From: Zeugodacus cucurbitae
Taxonomy: Eukaryota; Arthropoda; Insecta; Diptera; Tephritidae
Reading direction: 5' to 3'
NCBI RefSeq assembly: GCF_028554725.1
Contig: NC_071671.1
Coordinates: forward strand, 65,156,001-65,220,000
DNA length: 64,000 nt
Under the pieces are notes generated by a model. That model was not told the DNA's origin. It saw nothing but the letters and a program-made list of their open reading frames with translations, and made no database searches. The position numbers and the translations under genes were made by a program. Below are positions 50,292 to 62,623 of the stretch, piece after piece (the first letter of the stretch is position 1; the number at the start of each line of letters is the position of its first letter).

Positions 50292-50788
50292 GTTATATAG
50301 GTGCGGGAAAAAGTGGAAAATTTTGATTTCCTTTAGAGGCATGCAGTCATATTTTATTGAATACCTGGTACACGTCTTGTATAGTACAATGTCTACTCTG
50401 TAAAATTAGCTCTAGAACATAAAAATACTAAGAATTGTCAAAGTTATGACGCAAAACGCGTTTTTTTCACTCAAGTGAGAAACAATTTTTCTGCAAACGG
50501 GGACGATTTTCTCAAAAAGGTTCCTTTTTTATCTGATAAAATGTATTGAAAAATTCATAACATTGATATTAAAATGTAAGCGAAAAAATTAAAATTTTTA
50601 AAGACTCTGAAAATAAAGTACGAAGAGTTTGAAACAAAAAATGAAATCGGTTGAAAACTCTTTCGGCAATCCAAGTCACCGCAACGGCGGAGCAAGATGC
50701 AAAACGCCATAACTTCACTTCTACTTCTTAAATCTCTATAAAAATTTTAGATGACATTCTTAAGACTTCAACCTATATAAACCCTTAA

Positions 50789-53760
50789 GTGACAGTACTA
50801 TTTGGCGCAATTATGATGAACCAAGCGAAATGTATAAATTTCAGCAAAGAACTTATGTTATCCAACACTGAGTAGAGAATAATTTTGAATTTAATATGTT
50901 AAAAGTTAGTTTGGAAATAATATTAGGTGGCAACACTGTTGGTCAAAATTATTGTGGACATATTTTGTTGTACGAAATTTTTCAAGGAAATGAATACATT
51001 TTGGCTAGGACTAATTTTTATATTTTTTTGAGTGGCAACATTGGCGCGATTGGCGACCAAAGTTATTGAAAATCTGCACTGCCAATATTTTGCACATCAT
51101 TGTTAGTGTGCATACATGCACATATGTATTTGTGTGCTACTTACATGTGTTCGCAATATTATTCAATACTGCTTTGTGCAATAAATTAAAAATTTGTACA
51201 GACACACACACATACATGAATGTGGATGAATGTAGTTTTTATGCCCTAAAGTTTATAAGCGAAGCACACACATATAAATTTCCTTGCGTCAGCCACTTTC
51301 TCCGAACTTTTCGCAATAAAATAATTCCATCAAACAATTTTGCGCGCATTAACATACGGCGCTTACACGTGGGTACACACATACATACATATATACATGG
51401 AAGTGTGTTTGTATGTCAGCATTTTGTAGCTTATTGTATTTTGCATATGCCTGTAGTGCAAATGTACAATGGCGCACATTATTTTTTTTTTTTGTTTCAT
51501 TACAAACATTCATACACCTATAAAGTACATGAATTTTGTGTATTTAAAATGCTTTACGTTATTGTTATTGTCGATATTTGGTTGCTGCTGCTGCTGTTAG
51601 TGTTGTTGTTGTTATTTTTGCTGTTGCTGCTTTTGTTATTGTTATTGTCCACCAATGACATTGACTGATTTGTAATTGTTTATACTGCGTCAAATTGACC
51701 AGCCGATGGCAACAAATGAAGTGCATATACTATATAGAAATCGGTGTATATGCTTCTTTGTGTGTTTATGCACTTGTTTTGCTGCGCTACGTTGCTGACG
51801 ACAAATCATGTTGATAGAGCGAATTATATGGAACAGCCGAGATTTGCTCAACTCAAGCTATTAAATTGAGGCAGACAGTCAATAAAACATATAAAACCCC
51901 CCAAAGCTAAAAACAAAGGCAAAAGTGTTAAAATCAGTGCACACGCAATATATTTTACAACAACAACAACGCACACATTCATACATACATACATATATAT
52001 ATATGTACATTTAGTATATGCTCTAATCTATTTATATATTACATACAGATGTGCTCAGTAAAATGCATAAACAAGCGTGCACGAGTTGAAGATCATACTT
52101 ATTTATATACATAAATACACATTTACATACACCCGCCTGTACTTACATATGTATGTATATTTCTATACCGGAACGTGAATATAAACAAATAAAAGTTGAC
52201 TAAAAACAAAAACAATAAAAATTTTAAGCAAAAGACTAAAACTGAAAAAAAACACATAACAATAACAATAACAATAAGAGCAAAAACAACAACAAAACAA
52301 ATTATAGGCAACAATGGATACTAGACAGCGGCAATTGCGCGCGTAAAAATAACATAAAATTTCTGCTGAAAATTCGCAACATCCGTGCACTTTTGATTTG
52401 CAGCTCTAGCTATATATTTTTTACATACACAAGCACACATACAAACATATACATACATATATACACACAGCCAGGCATACATATATATTTAGCGCACTTG
52501 AAAGCGCTCATAACCAATTGAAATAGCAACAACTAACAAGCGGTTAAGTGCAAAATACTAAGCAATTTCCATACATATACATATACAAACACACACACAC
52601 ACACACATACATATATACATAAATACCGCTCATACATTAATTAAACATGTTTTGCTTATTCACGCTTTTGTTCTAGCTTTGGTTTGTTCGCTCTCCAACT
52701 CACCCGCTCGCGCATCGTGAGTCAATAATTCGTTTAATTGTTTATTTGCAAAAACTAAATTAGCCCAGTTCCCTACACCTGTTCCCCGTCATTTCACCTG
52801 CCTTCTCTAGCTGCTTGCCGTGTTAAAACAGCTGCCGCTCGCCGTCACTGGCTGGTTGGGCGAGTTTTGACGTAATTTGGCGGCTAGCAGGCCAGGTTGT
52901 GCGAAAAGTCCATCAACCCTTCGGCGTTGTCACTCATACCAACACACACATCAGCACGCATAAACAACCGATTTTTTTTTATTTTGAGGCTCTTTTGTTC
53001 TACGTCCATTTGTATGCCAGCAGCGTGCGCAGCAGTTGCTCAAAGTTGTCAAAATATTTAATGATCGGCAATGTGCAGCAAGTGTTTTTACGGCTCTTAC
53101 ATTGTGCCGATTTTATTTTTTGTTTGTATCCAGAATTTTCCATTTTTCCTTCGTAATTTGACGCAATATGTGGTGCTAGTTCTTGATTTCGTAAAGATTT
53201 CGCTTTTTGCTAGAATTTTAGCTCTTCCGTTGCATTACATTCGTACTGTACTGTAAATAACACTCAACACCAGGCGTGAAGAGGCCAAATAAGTGAACTG
53301 AGTATGTTATCTGTCCAAGAATATATGCTAGTTTCCGTTATCTAAGCTCAATGTTTGAAGACAAGTCACAAAATTATCTTCTTTATGACGTCAATGGTTC
53401 CGAGTCCTTGGTTGCACGGCTTCTTGGTTCCATTACTATTACAATTATGTAGTTGCGTGGAAATCTTGGGTATCGAAACCTCAATCGGATGTCGTAACAT
53501 ATCTTGCAATTAGAGCTAGTCCGTTTCGAGAGATGTGGTTCATAAAGATGAATAATATATTGAAGAAATCTGTAGAAAATTCAAATTCACCACTTGTACT
53601 CGTTAAAATCAAAGATTCCAACACGTTAAATATGCACCGCATATATGTCTTCTGTTGGAAACCTATAGTTCTACCTCGCCTTGCCAACAGATTTGACTCC
53701 AACTGTGTGGAGTGATCCGTATGCATAGTTTTTTGTCTTAATCTTGTTATTATGGAAACA
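50789..53760. other. Non-coding stretch with microsatellites
   Basis: CA/CATA runs near 51195, 51380, 51985, 52590 and GCT/GTT runs at 51583-51650, which create a spurious leucine-rich 200-codon frame at 51066-51668. TGGCAAC motifs at 50926 and 51033. A GC-richer patch at 52780-52900 carries no domain. Confidence 0.4.
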
Positions 53761-53765
53761 TATCT

Positions 53766-54095
53766 AATACTATGTTTACATATAACGAGATTACCTTCAT
53801 TTACGAGCTTAACTCGATAATCTGTAATTAAGAAACGAGATTTCCCATACAAATTTTTTTTCTTGATAATACGAGATTATAAAATTATCTCGTTTTAAAC
53901 AACTAGATTTTCGGTGTTATTGCTAGTTTTATCGATAATGTCAAATGAAAATGTAAACAAAAATGATCGACAGCGAGAGAAAGATGTGTAATACAACAAC
54001 AAATACAACATATTTGACAATTGATAATCTCATTTGGCTATATGTAAACGATTAGATTATTGAACGAGATTATTTTCATATGTAAACATACTATT
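53766..54095. mobile_element. MITE, TATGTTTACATAT ends
   Basis: Left AATACTATGTTTACATATAA and right, inverted, AATAGTATGTTTACATATGA form imperfect terminal repeats. Just inside each, ACGAGATTA-type blocks are also in inverted orientation (ACGAGATTACC near 53784; ACGAGATTATT near 54064). The 330-bp interior repeats the TCTCGT/ACGAGA motif several times and codes for nothing. Confidence 0.75.
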
Positions 54096-56165
54096 AGTCT
54101 CATACACTGATAATCTTATGCAAATTTTGAGGTTAGGGCATCATTAGAACAGTTTTGTTCGAAAAGTCATCAGATGGGCTCAGCAAGATAGCACTTCAAG
54201 TAGACATAAGTTTGGTAAATTTAGATTAGATTTAGACTTAGTCTTTTTAAAAGATACTACAAAGGATAGACTTATATATTAACGAATCAAGTCTTAAAGG
54301 CAGATATTGAGTAGCTCAATCGTGGGTTAGAACCAGAAACTTTTACTAAAATCTTGGAAATTAAGAAAACAGGTTACACCACTGAAAAGTCAGTTGAGAC
54401 TAGCCACCTTCCATAAAACAACTTCTATAAACAATTAAAGTGAATTATCGACCGAATTTTCTTGTGCCACTTGTTTACAAAAGAAGAAGGTTAACTCGGT
54501 GCTATTGTTGAACGATTTCGCTATATGTCGTAGGTGGTATGGGAATCTCCACTAAAACAACAAGTTACCTAATAGTTCTTACACAAGCCACCATATAATA
54601 ACAAGTTTTTTTCCTATCACCAGAACGCCTCCCCACCACATATCTTACATGCAATTCTCATGTTCTTTACCAGCTTTACAATTCTGTCACAACCTGCTCA
54701 TCGCTGTGACACAATATGATAAATATGCTCATTACAATAACCTGTGTCTGCCATTAATATGACGCAAAAAAGCAATATTATATATTTAATTGCATATTTT
54801 ATGGTCATAATTATAGACATCCACATACATACACACACCCATATGAAACTTGCGATCGACTATAAAATTTATTTTTAACGTACTTTGCCATCACGTTTAT
54901 TATTTCAACGCAAACAATTGCAATAAAGCTAGATCTTATCAACCACTGATTTTCATAACGTTCATAAACGAACGAATACCTGTTTGATAATAATTTGTGA
55001 AATCAATTACGTGTCGTAATAATAAATAATGCTAATACGCGATTGGGTACCGAGGTGGCGAAGAGGTGGGTACGTGCACAGATTTGGGCTGAGTTCTTAG
55101 TCTTAGTTTACCCTTCATAGAAGCAAAGCGGCGCTTCATAGAAATCAAATATTATTTACCATTTAACACACATTTCGCTGTATCTACAATAGTACATCCC
55201 CAGCGTCATCAGACGACACAATCGAGTTTGGTTTATTCATTCGCGCCGTTTAAATATGCGTCCAAACTCAGCTTCTTACGTCGGTCATGGTCTAATCACA
55301 TTCTTCAATTCAACAACAATAACATGACCAAATTGTTAACATTTGCGACTAAATTGTTTTGTATACAAACACGAGACTGGCTTGTTTGTTTGTACAAGCT
55401 TTTTTGTTGATAAAAAAAAAATAAAATTCAAGCTTGGCTTTGCGGCCTGCAATTCACAATACAATGGATCATGATTTGACAGAATGTTGTATTAGAAGTT
55501 ATCACATGTGCCTGAATACATACTATACATACATACAGTTGCCGTCCATAGTTTGGCTAAAAATAATGATATAAAGAAATCGCCAATGTTAGCCTTCAAC
55601 ACTATATTTAGTAACATAAATTTGATTTGTTAAATTTTTTCTCGTTTTTGCGCAAATTTTACACATATTTTTGGAGTTTTATTTGAATTATAGAGTTGAA
55701 TTGGCAACAGAAGCTTTTAGATTTAGGCTGTGTTTACACAGCGTTACTTTTGTTGGTAGTTATCGGCAATTGAGAACAAGTTAAAGTGGGTTGACCGAGT
55801 AGGAGATTTTCAGTGATTTTGTTATAACCTTTTGATCCATTGACAAATTTAAAGTTGTCGCAATAAAAGTTAACCAGCATGAACACGGACTTTCCAACAC
55901 AAGTACATCCTTATTTTCAGAGAACAAGAAAACAATTACCACAAAGTGATTTGAAATTCGACTACATTCTTCCGACCTTACATTTCTAACAATTAATTTA
56001 TTTGCCAACATTAAGACCATGATCGTTATGAAGTGAGGATTTGACTTAACTTCCAATAAGTCAGTGCTTAAATTGAGTATGAGCTTAAGCACACTTTTTA
56101 CGATGAGCTGCTCTCTTTCTTTCATCTCATAAACCGCACGCTTTCTAAGTAATATCAAAACATTT
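54096..56165. other. Non-coding stretch, nothing recognised
   Basis: A 138-codon minus-strand frame at 55781-56197 shows no domain and overlaps simple sequence. No element found. Confidence 0.4.
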
Positions 56166-56169
56166 TCTT

Positions 56170-56515
56170 GGCATCTCTCTCTCTCTCTTTTCCTCACTCA
56201 CTTGTAGTGCCTTACTACACTTTTCCCTCTCTATTCTTTAGTTCGATTACTCTGTCCCTCTCTCTCTCTCTATCTAAATGTCTATCTCTTTTAATTTTAA
56301 ACTTTATTCTTATTATTCTCTCTCCCCTAGTCACTTTCTGTGTCTTACTACACTTTTTACCTCTCTTACGATAATTCTCTCTCTCTCTTTAATTGCAACA
56401 TTTCTCTTTTTTCACTAGACATACATATCTCTGTGTTCGTTTTTGTTATTTCTCCCTCTCTTTCTCACTCGCACTATCTCTCTCGCTCTCCCTCTCTATC
56501 TCTTAATATACCCTT
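56170..56515. repeat. CT-rich low-complexity block
   Basis: Interrupted (CT)n with many CTCTCTC runs over about 345 bp. Two segments, GTCACTTTCTGTGTCTTACTACACTTTTTACC near 56330 and GTAGTGCCTTACTACACTTTTCCC near 56204, look like an imperfect duplication about 127 bp apart. Confidence 0.8.
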
Positions 56516-58250
56516 TTCATATCCGGAAAAAATAATTATTTACTCTATTTTAAAGTCATGTAATGATTCATAAAAAAAATCCTTTCATATTTTCATAATT
56601 TTTAATTTTTTCTAGTTGAATATGGCAACTCTGTTTCATAACGAATTCGCAAAAATATGTTTTTTTTAATGTAGTTCACTAGCACTATTTTAATAGGAAG
56701 GAAGTGAGACTAAAAAAAAAATAAATTAAAAACCGGAACATAATTAATAATTTTGTCAGCAATAATTTATTATCGATGAATTTATAATGTATTCCAATTA
56801 ACATAGAAAACAAATTGCTTAGAAAAAAACTAGTTAATTTTATGTAAATCTAAAAATATTCGGCGACTAGATATGTCATTAAGCTACCGGGGGTTTTTCG
56901 TCTCAAACCACCATTTCTTTGTTTTTGTTTTTGTTTTGTTTACGTTTCTTCAGTTTTTTTTTTTTTTTTGTTTGGTTGCTACAATTGTACTGACGTTGTT
57001 TCTGTTGTTGTTAGTCAACAAATGCGCACGTGAATTTAAATAACTAGAAATTTTTAAGCGTTACGGAAATCAGTATTCCAAAAACATACAAACATATATG
57101 TATAATATGGACTTAAGTAAACAGGTAACAGCATGACATACATATAGTACATACAAACACATGTATGTATGTATGTCTCACCTGTATACCTATGCACTTA
57201 GTCTCAACAATATTTGTCATTTTGTCTGCTGCACTTTTGTTTTCGTTTTTGTTTTTTTTCTTGTTTTTTTCTTTGTCATGTGTTGTTGTTGTATTTCTAT
57301 AAAACGATTAGCGAAAAAATGGAGTTTGTTCAAAGAAATTCCCGCATAAGGTCACGCATACTCACATTTGAATATGAAAAGCAATCGCCAGCGAAAAATG
57401 CATTAAAAAGCTGAAATCGAATGCAGTCAAACACACAATCACACACATATATTTATTTATTATTATTTTTTTTTTTTTTTTTTTTTGTGATACTAAAAAT
57501 CTACTTAATAACACTTCGCAGCGCCGCTTTGAAGGTTTCGACCAAAACTTGTTCAATAAAAAATTATTTAATTTCTTTATTTCCTTTTTATGCACATTCG
57601 TCTGTCTTTTTCATTGTCTGTTGTTGTTAAATAATATTAAATTTCTTTTTGATTTTTATTTCTTTTTTATTTTTGTTTTTTATATATTTGATTTTTTATT
57701 GTTTTTTTTTTTATTATTATTATTTTTTCTTTATAAAAATACTTTATTTAGCAATCCTACTTAAAAAAATAATTTGCAATGTGCAGCTAATTGCTCAAAA
57801 ATTTATGCACAAAAACCCAATTGTTTATATATTTTCATATGTTTATGTGTAAAATTAATTATATAATAATAATTTAAGAAATAAGTAAATTTGTTTCACA
57901 CATATTGTTGCACATACCACTGTGTTTAATGGCTTTGCACAGTTAGCGGTGTCAATAACTGTTGTTTTATGATTTTATTTCAATAAAAATTTTTTATTTA
58001 TTTTTTTTTTTTTGTTGGCACAATAGGAAGTCCTCATATATACATATATAAAATATATAAAAAATATACTTATAAATCTTCGAATTTTAAGTATTGTGGA
58101 AATCCGTTGATCATCTCTCTGAAGTAATCAGTAACCAGTTTTTTTTTTCAAAAACAATTAATTAATGAACATATTTTAATTGAAAGTAAGTGAGTCAACT
58201 CGTACTGGAAAGTAAAAATTAATTTCTTTTTAAGGTAACATTAAAGTAGA
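56516..58250. other. T-rich non-coding stretch
   Basis: Poly-T tracts near 56954, 57466 and 58000 and T-rich runs at 57640-57730. TATGGCAACTCTG near 56621. No gene recognised. Confidence 0.45.
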
Positions 58251-58254
58251 TGCT

Positions 58255-58935
58255 TCCCTACTAAATTGTAAAGTTCAATTTGGTTGGTTGGTTGAAAAGG
58301 GAGGCAAAGTGAACCTGACCGCGAGCGGACGCACTTAAGCCCATTATGCTCCCCAGAGGTACTGTGATAAGCGTCAACTAAAGAACTCGATCGATTTGAC
58401 AAAACTTCTAGGTTTTTTCCATCCCTGATGCCCAATTTCTCTTAGGTTATAGTATTGGGAGCCGTGGAAGGTGTCTCTTCTTAACCGACTAAAAACTGGG
58501 CATTCGCAAAGCTACTGCTCTAGCGTCTCGTCATACTCCGCGCACGCCCTGAATTCTGCCAATTCCACTAAACCAAGTCTCGGCAGGTGGCCCCGTGATC
58601 ACACCTGTGATACAGCTTAGTTCTCTTTTGCTCAGAATAAGAAGTTTTTTTGGTCTGTCCATTGTCAACAATACCCCATATTAGTTTTGTGATACGACCC
58701 GTGTTGCAAATATTACAAGACCTCAGACGTTCCCCTAGCATCCAGTGCTTTAGGCAGTGCTTGAATGAACTGAAAGGTCTGATGCAGTTCAAGGGAACTG
58801 CGTTTCCAGCTGCGCCTGTTCGGGCCAACTCATCCGCCTTTTCATTTCCTTCTATACCTATATGACCAGGTACCCAGGTGATGTTGACTGAGTTTTCTGC
58901 TGATAGTCTATTTATTGGCGCTTTGCATAATATAA
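58255..58935 (-). pseudogene. RNase H-bearing LINE remnant (Jockey/I/R1-type tail)
   Basis: Downwards from about 58905 the minus strand reads ENSVNITWVPGHIGIEGNEK then ADELARTGAAGN, the HxGIxGNExADELA signature of a LINE RNase H. Further on come CITGVITG, FRACAEYDETLEQ and CECPVFSRLR in shifting frames, matching the GVITGH...CRACxEEET...CECP tail of such elements. The end near 58255-58330 (CVRSRSGSLCLPFQPTNQ) resembles a terminal coding/UTR segment common in dipteran copies. Several frameshifts and stops; RT is absent. Different family from the two RTE-like copies, which have no RNase H. Confidence 0.8.
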
Positions 58936-58981
58936 CGCAGTTAGTTTTTGAGTTATGAAGAGGAAGCTTAGATTGAAATTA

Positions 58982-59002
58982 AGGTATTGGTCTACAACTT
59001 AA
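58982..59002 (+). mobile_element. Solo end of the GGTCTACAACTT MITE family
   Basis: TATTGGTCTACAACTT matches the left end of the 47.8-kb MITE. No partner end was found nearby; the Helentron-like element starts 110 bp further on and may have interrupted it. Confidence 0.4.
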
Positions 59003-59109
59003 AATCGGTTCGGCTCTTTTGTTTTTGGAATTCATTTTCTAATTTTGAAAACTGAATTTTTTGAAGATTTTAGGGTTCAGCAGATTGTAAAAGGGTTGCT
59101 ACACATTTT

Positions 59110-60517
59110 TATACTCTCGCAACAAAAGAGCTAAAGAGAGTATTATAGTTTTGTCCACATAACGGTTGTTTGTAAGTCCTAAAACTAAACGAGTTAGATA
59201 AAGGGTTAGATATACCAAAGTGATTAGGGTGATGTCTGTCTGTCCGTCCGTCCGTCTGTCCGTCTGTCCGTCCGTGCAAGCTGTAACTTGAGTAAAAATT
59301 GAGATATCTTACTGAAACTTGGAACACGTGTTCCTTGGCACCATAAGAAGGTTAAGTCGAAGATAGGCGGAATAGGACCACTGCCACGCCCACAAAATGG
59401 CGATAACCAAAAACACATAAAGAGCTATAACTAAGCCATAAATAAATTTGAATGTAATTTTTTTGGAAAAGTGGGCGTGACCCCGCCCCCAAATATGTTT
59501 TTTGTATATATCTGCAAACCAATAAAGCTATATAAACCAAACTTTCTGCAGTCGTTTCTTTTAGCCGTTTCCTTATACAGTCCAAAAATGAAAGAAATCG
59601 GATAATAACCACGCCCACCTCCCATACAATGGTTAGGTTGAAAATGACTAAAATTGCGTTAACTCACTAACGATAAACGTCAGAAACACAAAAGCTGCTG
59701 ATCTGATCTTTTCACAAAATGGAAAATGGGCGTGGCATCGCCCACTTATGGGTCAAAAACCATATCTCAGGAACTACTCAACAGATTCGGTATATAATAT
59801 TTTATTGACACCCTTATGACATGTGTGGAAAATGGTTGAAATCGGTTCACAACCACGACTACTTTCTTTATAACTCAATTTTGAATTCTTTTGATTTGTT
59901 CACTTTATAATATATACATTAGGAACCAATGATGATAGCGAAATAAAACTTTACACAAATACAGTATATGATCTGTGGCATCACTTATGAAAAAATTGTC
60001 GAAAATGGACTATAACTTTTCAAGGCCCCAGATATCGAAAATGTTTAACTCAGCGCCTAAGGTTACATTTTAACCGAAAATATGGGTAAATCTCTCAACT
60101 AATTTAATGTAATTCAGAGAAAATTGTTTTCTTCCAATAGTGTGTCTCTGTTCCAAATATTATTAAAATCGGGTCACAACATCTCCTAGCTCCCATATAC
60201 ATAATTATAGGTTTTTCAAAAATTCGTTGGGCTTTATTACGCATATATGTATTGGTTAATATGTAATATATCTTAGCAAAATTAAGTGAGCGTATAGTAT
60301 TGGATATAGTGTACCTTGCTGGTGAAATTGAATGAAATCGGTTCAGGAATTACCTCAGCCCTCATATCTATATGTATATGACGATTTTCGTTATTCTATT
60401 AAACTTTACGCCGAATTTATGGGTAAATTTGTGCGTTATCTTAATAAAATTTCTTCAATGAATTGCGAGAGTATAAAATGTTCGGTTACAACCGAACTTA
60501 GCCTTTCCGTACTTGTT
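59110..60517 (+). mobile_element. Helentron-associated (DINE-1-like) element, copy 3
   Basis: Full-structure copy. The 5' end TATACTCTCGCAACAAAAG pairs with the subterminal ATTGCGAGAGTATAAAATG at 60462-60480. The hairpin GTTCGGTTACAACCGAAC at 60480-60497 is a perfect 8-bp stem. The end CTTTCCGTACTTGTT matches the other copies. The (GTCY)n core lies at 59234-59274. GCCACGCCCAC and GGGCGTGGC motifs recur through the body. Confidence 0.8.
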
Positions 60518-62620
60518 AATTAAAAATTTGATATAAACATTATAAAAATTAAATTGTCTGGCGAAAGATATATATATATAAATATTTATTATAATTTATA
60601 AAGTTAATTTACAGAGTTGCCACCTGTTTGCCAAAATACATATATATTTTATGAATACATGTTAAAAATAAGTGTAGTATGGTCATAATACTTGAAACTT
60701 TTTTAGAGATTTTCGTTTTATTAAAAGCTGAAACAGGGTTGCCAACAATATTACATTTCGAAATGCTTAATAATTAAATTTAAAACTAAAAAAAGTGCAA
60801 TATGGGTATGGAATGGGTGCTATATGAAAAATATAATATTATAATTAAATAATTTGACCTTTAGGACGTTGCCACTTTGGTTGAAATTTAAATAGTTTAA
60901 AAAGATATTTGATTGAAATTGGCACAAATGATAAGACATGGTTTTAAAGGTTTGTACTCGGCTAAAAATTGGTTTGCCTTTTAAAGACATTAAAAATGCT
61001 CAGCTAAGTAAATTTGTAAGCTAAAGGTAGTTTATTAAGGCTCTTAGAAGTGCTGTAATTAAAAAAAAAACGAAACAAAAGAGTTCTTCAAAACAAAATG
61101 TTCTGTTTCACGAATTCGTTGCTCGTAAATTAGCAACAATTCGCGCTAATTAATTAACACAAAATTGTGTCTACTTGTTTTCGCAACCAACTTATTTGCG
61201 TATGTTACATAATAACTAAATTAAAAAGCCATGCTGCCACACTCGGCTAATATACCTTTTGTTAACTGTGCACTATTTATTAAGCGCAGCGCACATTTGT
61301 ATATCAACTAATTAGGCGCTAATTAATTTGTGTACGAAATGTCATGGAATTTTCCTCTTGCCCGACATTGTTTTTTTTTTTTCATTTTATTTAATTTACT
61401 TTTTTGTTGTATTATTTTTCATTGTTCACACTCGCTTCCTTTTGCCGGCGTTATTAAACACCTTTTTATATAGTCATTTGTTAGCTGGCATTTCGCTTTA
61501 TTGACGACTCGTCAAAATAATGAGCAGCGACGGCGCAACGGAGCTTTATTGCATATTGAACTCCACAATCGGCGATTAATTAGCGCAAATTGTCGGGAAA
61601 AATCACAATGAAGTGCAATTTCAATGGCGCGTGTTGTGTGATATAACACGACGAAATCATGCGAATGTTTACACACTTACAAATACACATGCAGTTGTAA
61701 ATACAGTTATTTATGTGTGAGTTTGTGTGAATGTATAATGACTACTTTGGTTAAATATTGATCTTAGCTGATAGTTAGAAATTTACGAGGAAATACTAAA
61801 TTAAATTAAATGAAATGGCAAATGGCAACACGCAAATCCAGAGCCACAGTGCCGTTAAATTTTCAAAGCAATTATTTTTAATTTTTTTCTAGTTTTCGCT
61901 AAACTTTTGTTGTTACCAAGTATTTGCACAGCAGTTTTTCATGAACTGCGCATAAACACACTTGCGCATACTTTTGTCGCAGTGTGTGTGTAGGGGGGGT
62001 GGGTGGTAGTCATTAGCGCTGGAACGCCGTTAGCGTGTTGTCTATCTGTTAAGTTCTGTTTCTGTATGTATAAGTGTGTAAGTGTAAGTGCTTCATGGTT
62101 TTGTTCGCCTGGCAAAAATGTGTTGCTATTATTTTTCTCAAACGTTTTTCTTTTTATTTTTTTTTTTTTTCGAAAATGAAATTCTTCTTTTTAATTGTGC
62201 AAAAAACCCCACTTTCGCATTCCGCAAAGCACACTATACGTTTTTTAATAGCGAAAAAACTGTTTATTTGTGCAAGAGCAACAACAACAATAAATCTGCG
62301 TGCAGTAGCTGTTAAGTTTATAGTAGGAAAATGCATACAGTGGCTGCAATGAAAAAGCGGACAAGTGAGAGAAAAAATTTTGAAAATATAAAGTCTGGAA
62401 AAATTATGTAAAAAAAGGAATTTGGTTTAAAAAGTACACTATCGAGTCAAATATTTAAGATCATTTGAGCCCAAATAGAACTTTAGCAAAAATGTTTTAT
62501 TTGAGAATCTCTTCAAATGTGTTACAGATCCTCTGCTAAAATACATGGTAACTCCTATCTAGTAGTAATTCAGCTGCTTATATCTTATCTCAGTAGAAAA
62601 CGCCGTCGTCGAGTTGAAAA
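60518..62620. other. Non-coding stretch, motif clusters only
   Basis: AGAGTTGCCA at 60613, GGGTTGCCA at 60737 and CGTTGCCA at 60868 form a small cluster. (TA)n near 60572; poly-T near 61371 and 62157. No gene recognised. Confidence 0.4.
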
Positions 62621-62623
62621 TAC

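Larger units (their letters stand above)
49052..50788. mobile_element. TTAA-type non-autonomous element, copy d, interrupted by LINE
   Basis: TTAA at 49052-49055 and 50785-50788 bounds the element. The left end, read across the later LINE, is TTAAGGAGTTATATAGGTG; the right end inverted is TTAAGGGTTTATATAGGTT, a match of 17 of 19. Without the LINE and one copy of its duplication it is about 500 bp long. It contains no convincing open frame. The ends resemble those of the other TTAA elements here (TTAAGAGGTTACATGGGTTT). Confidence 0.75.

Noticed and set aside
51066..51668. 200-codon open frame ending in a leucine-rich stretch
   Set aside because: The leucine run comes from GCT/GTT microsatellite and the rest from CATA repeats; no domain or coding-like composition.
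55781..56197. 138-codon minus-strand frame
   Set aside because: Starts in the CT-rich block and shows no domain; chance frame.
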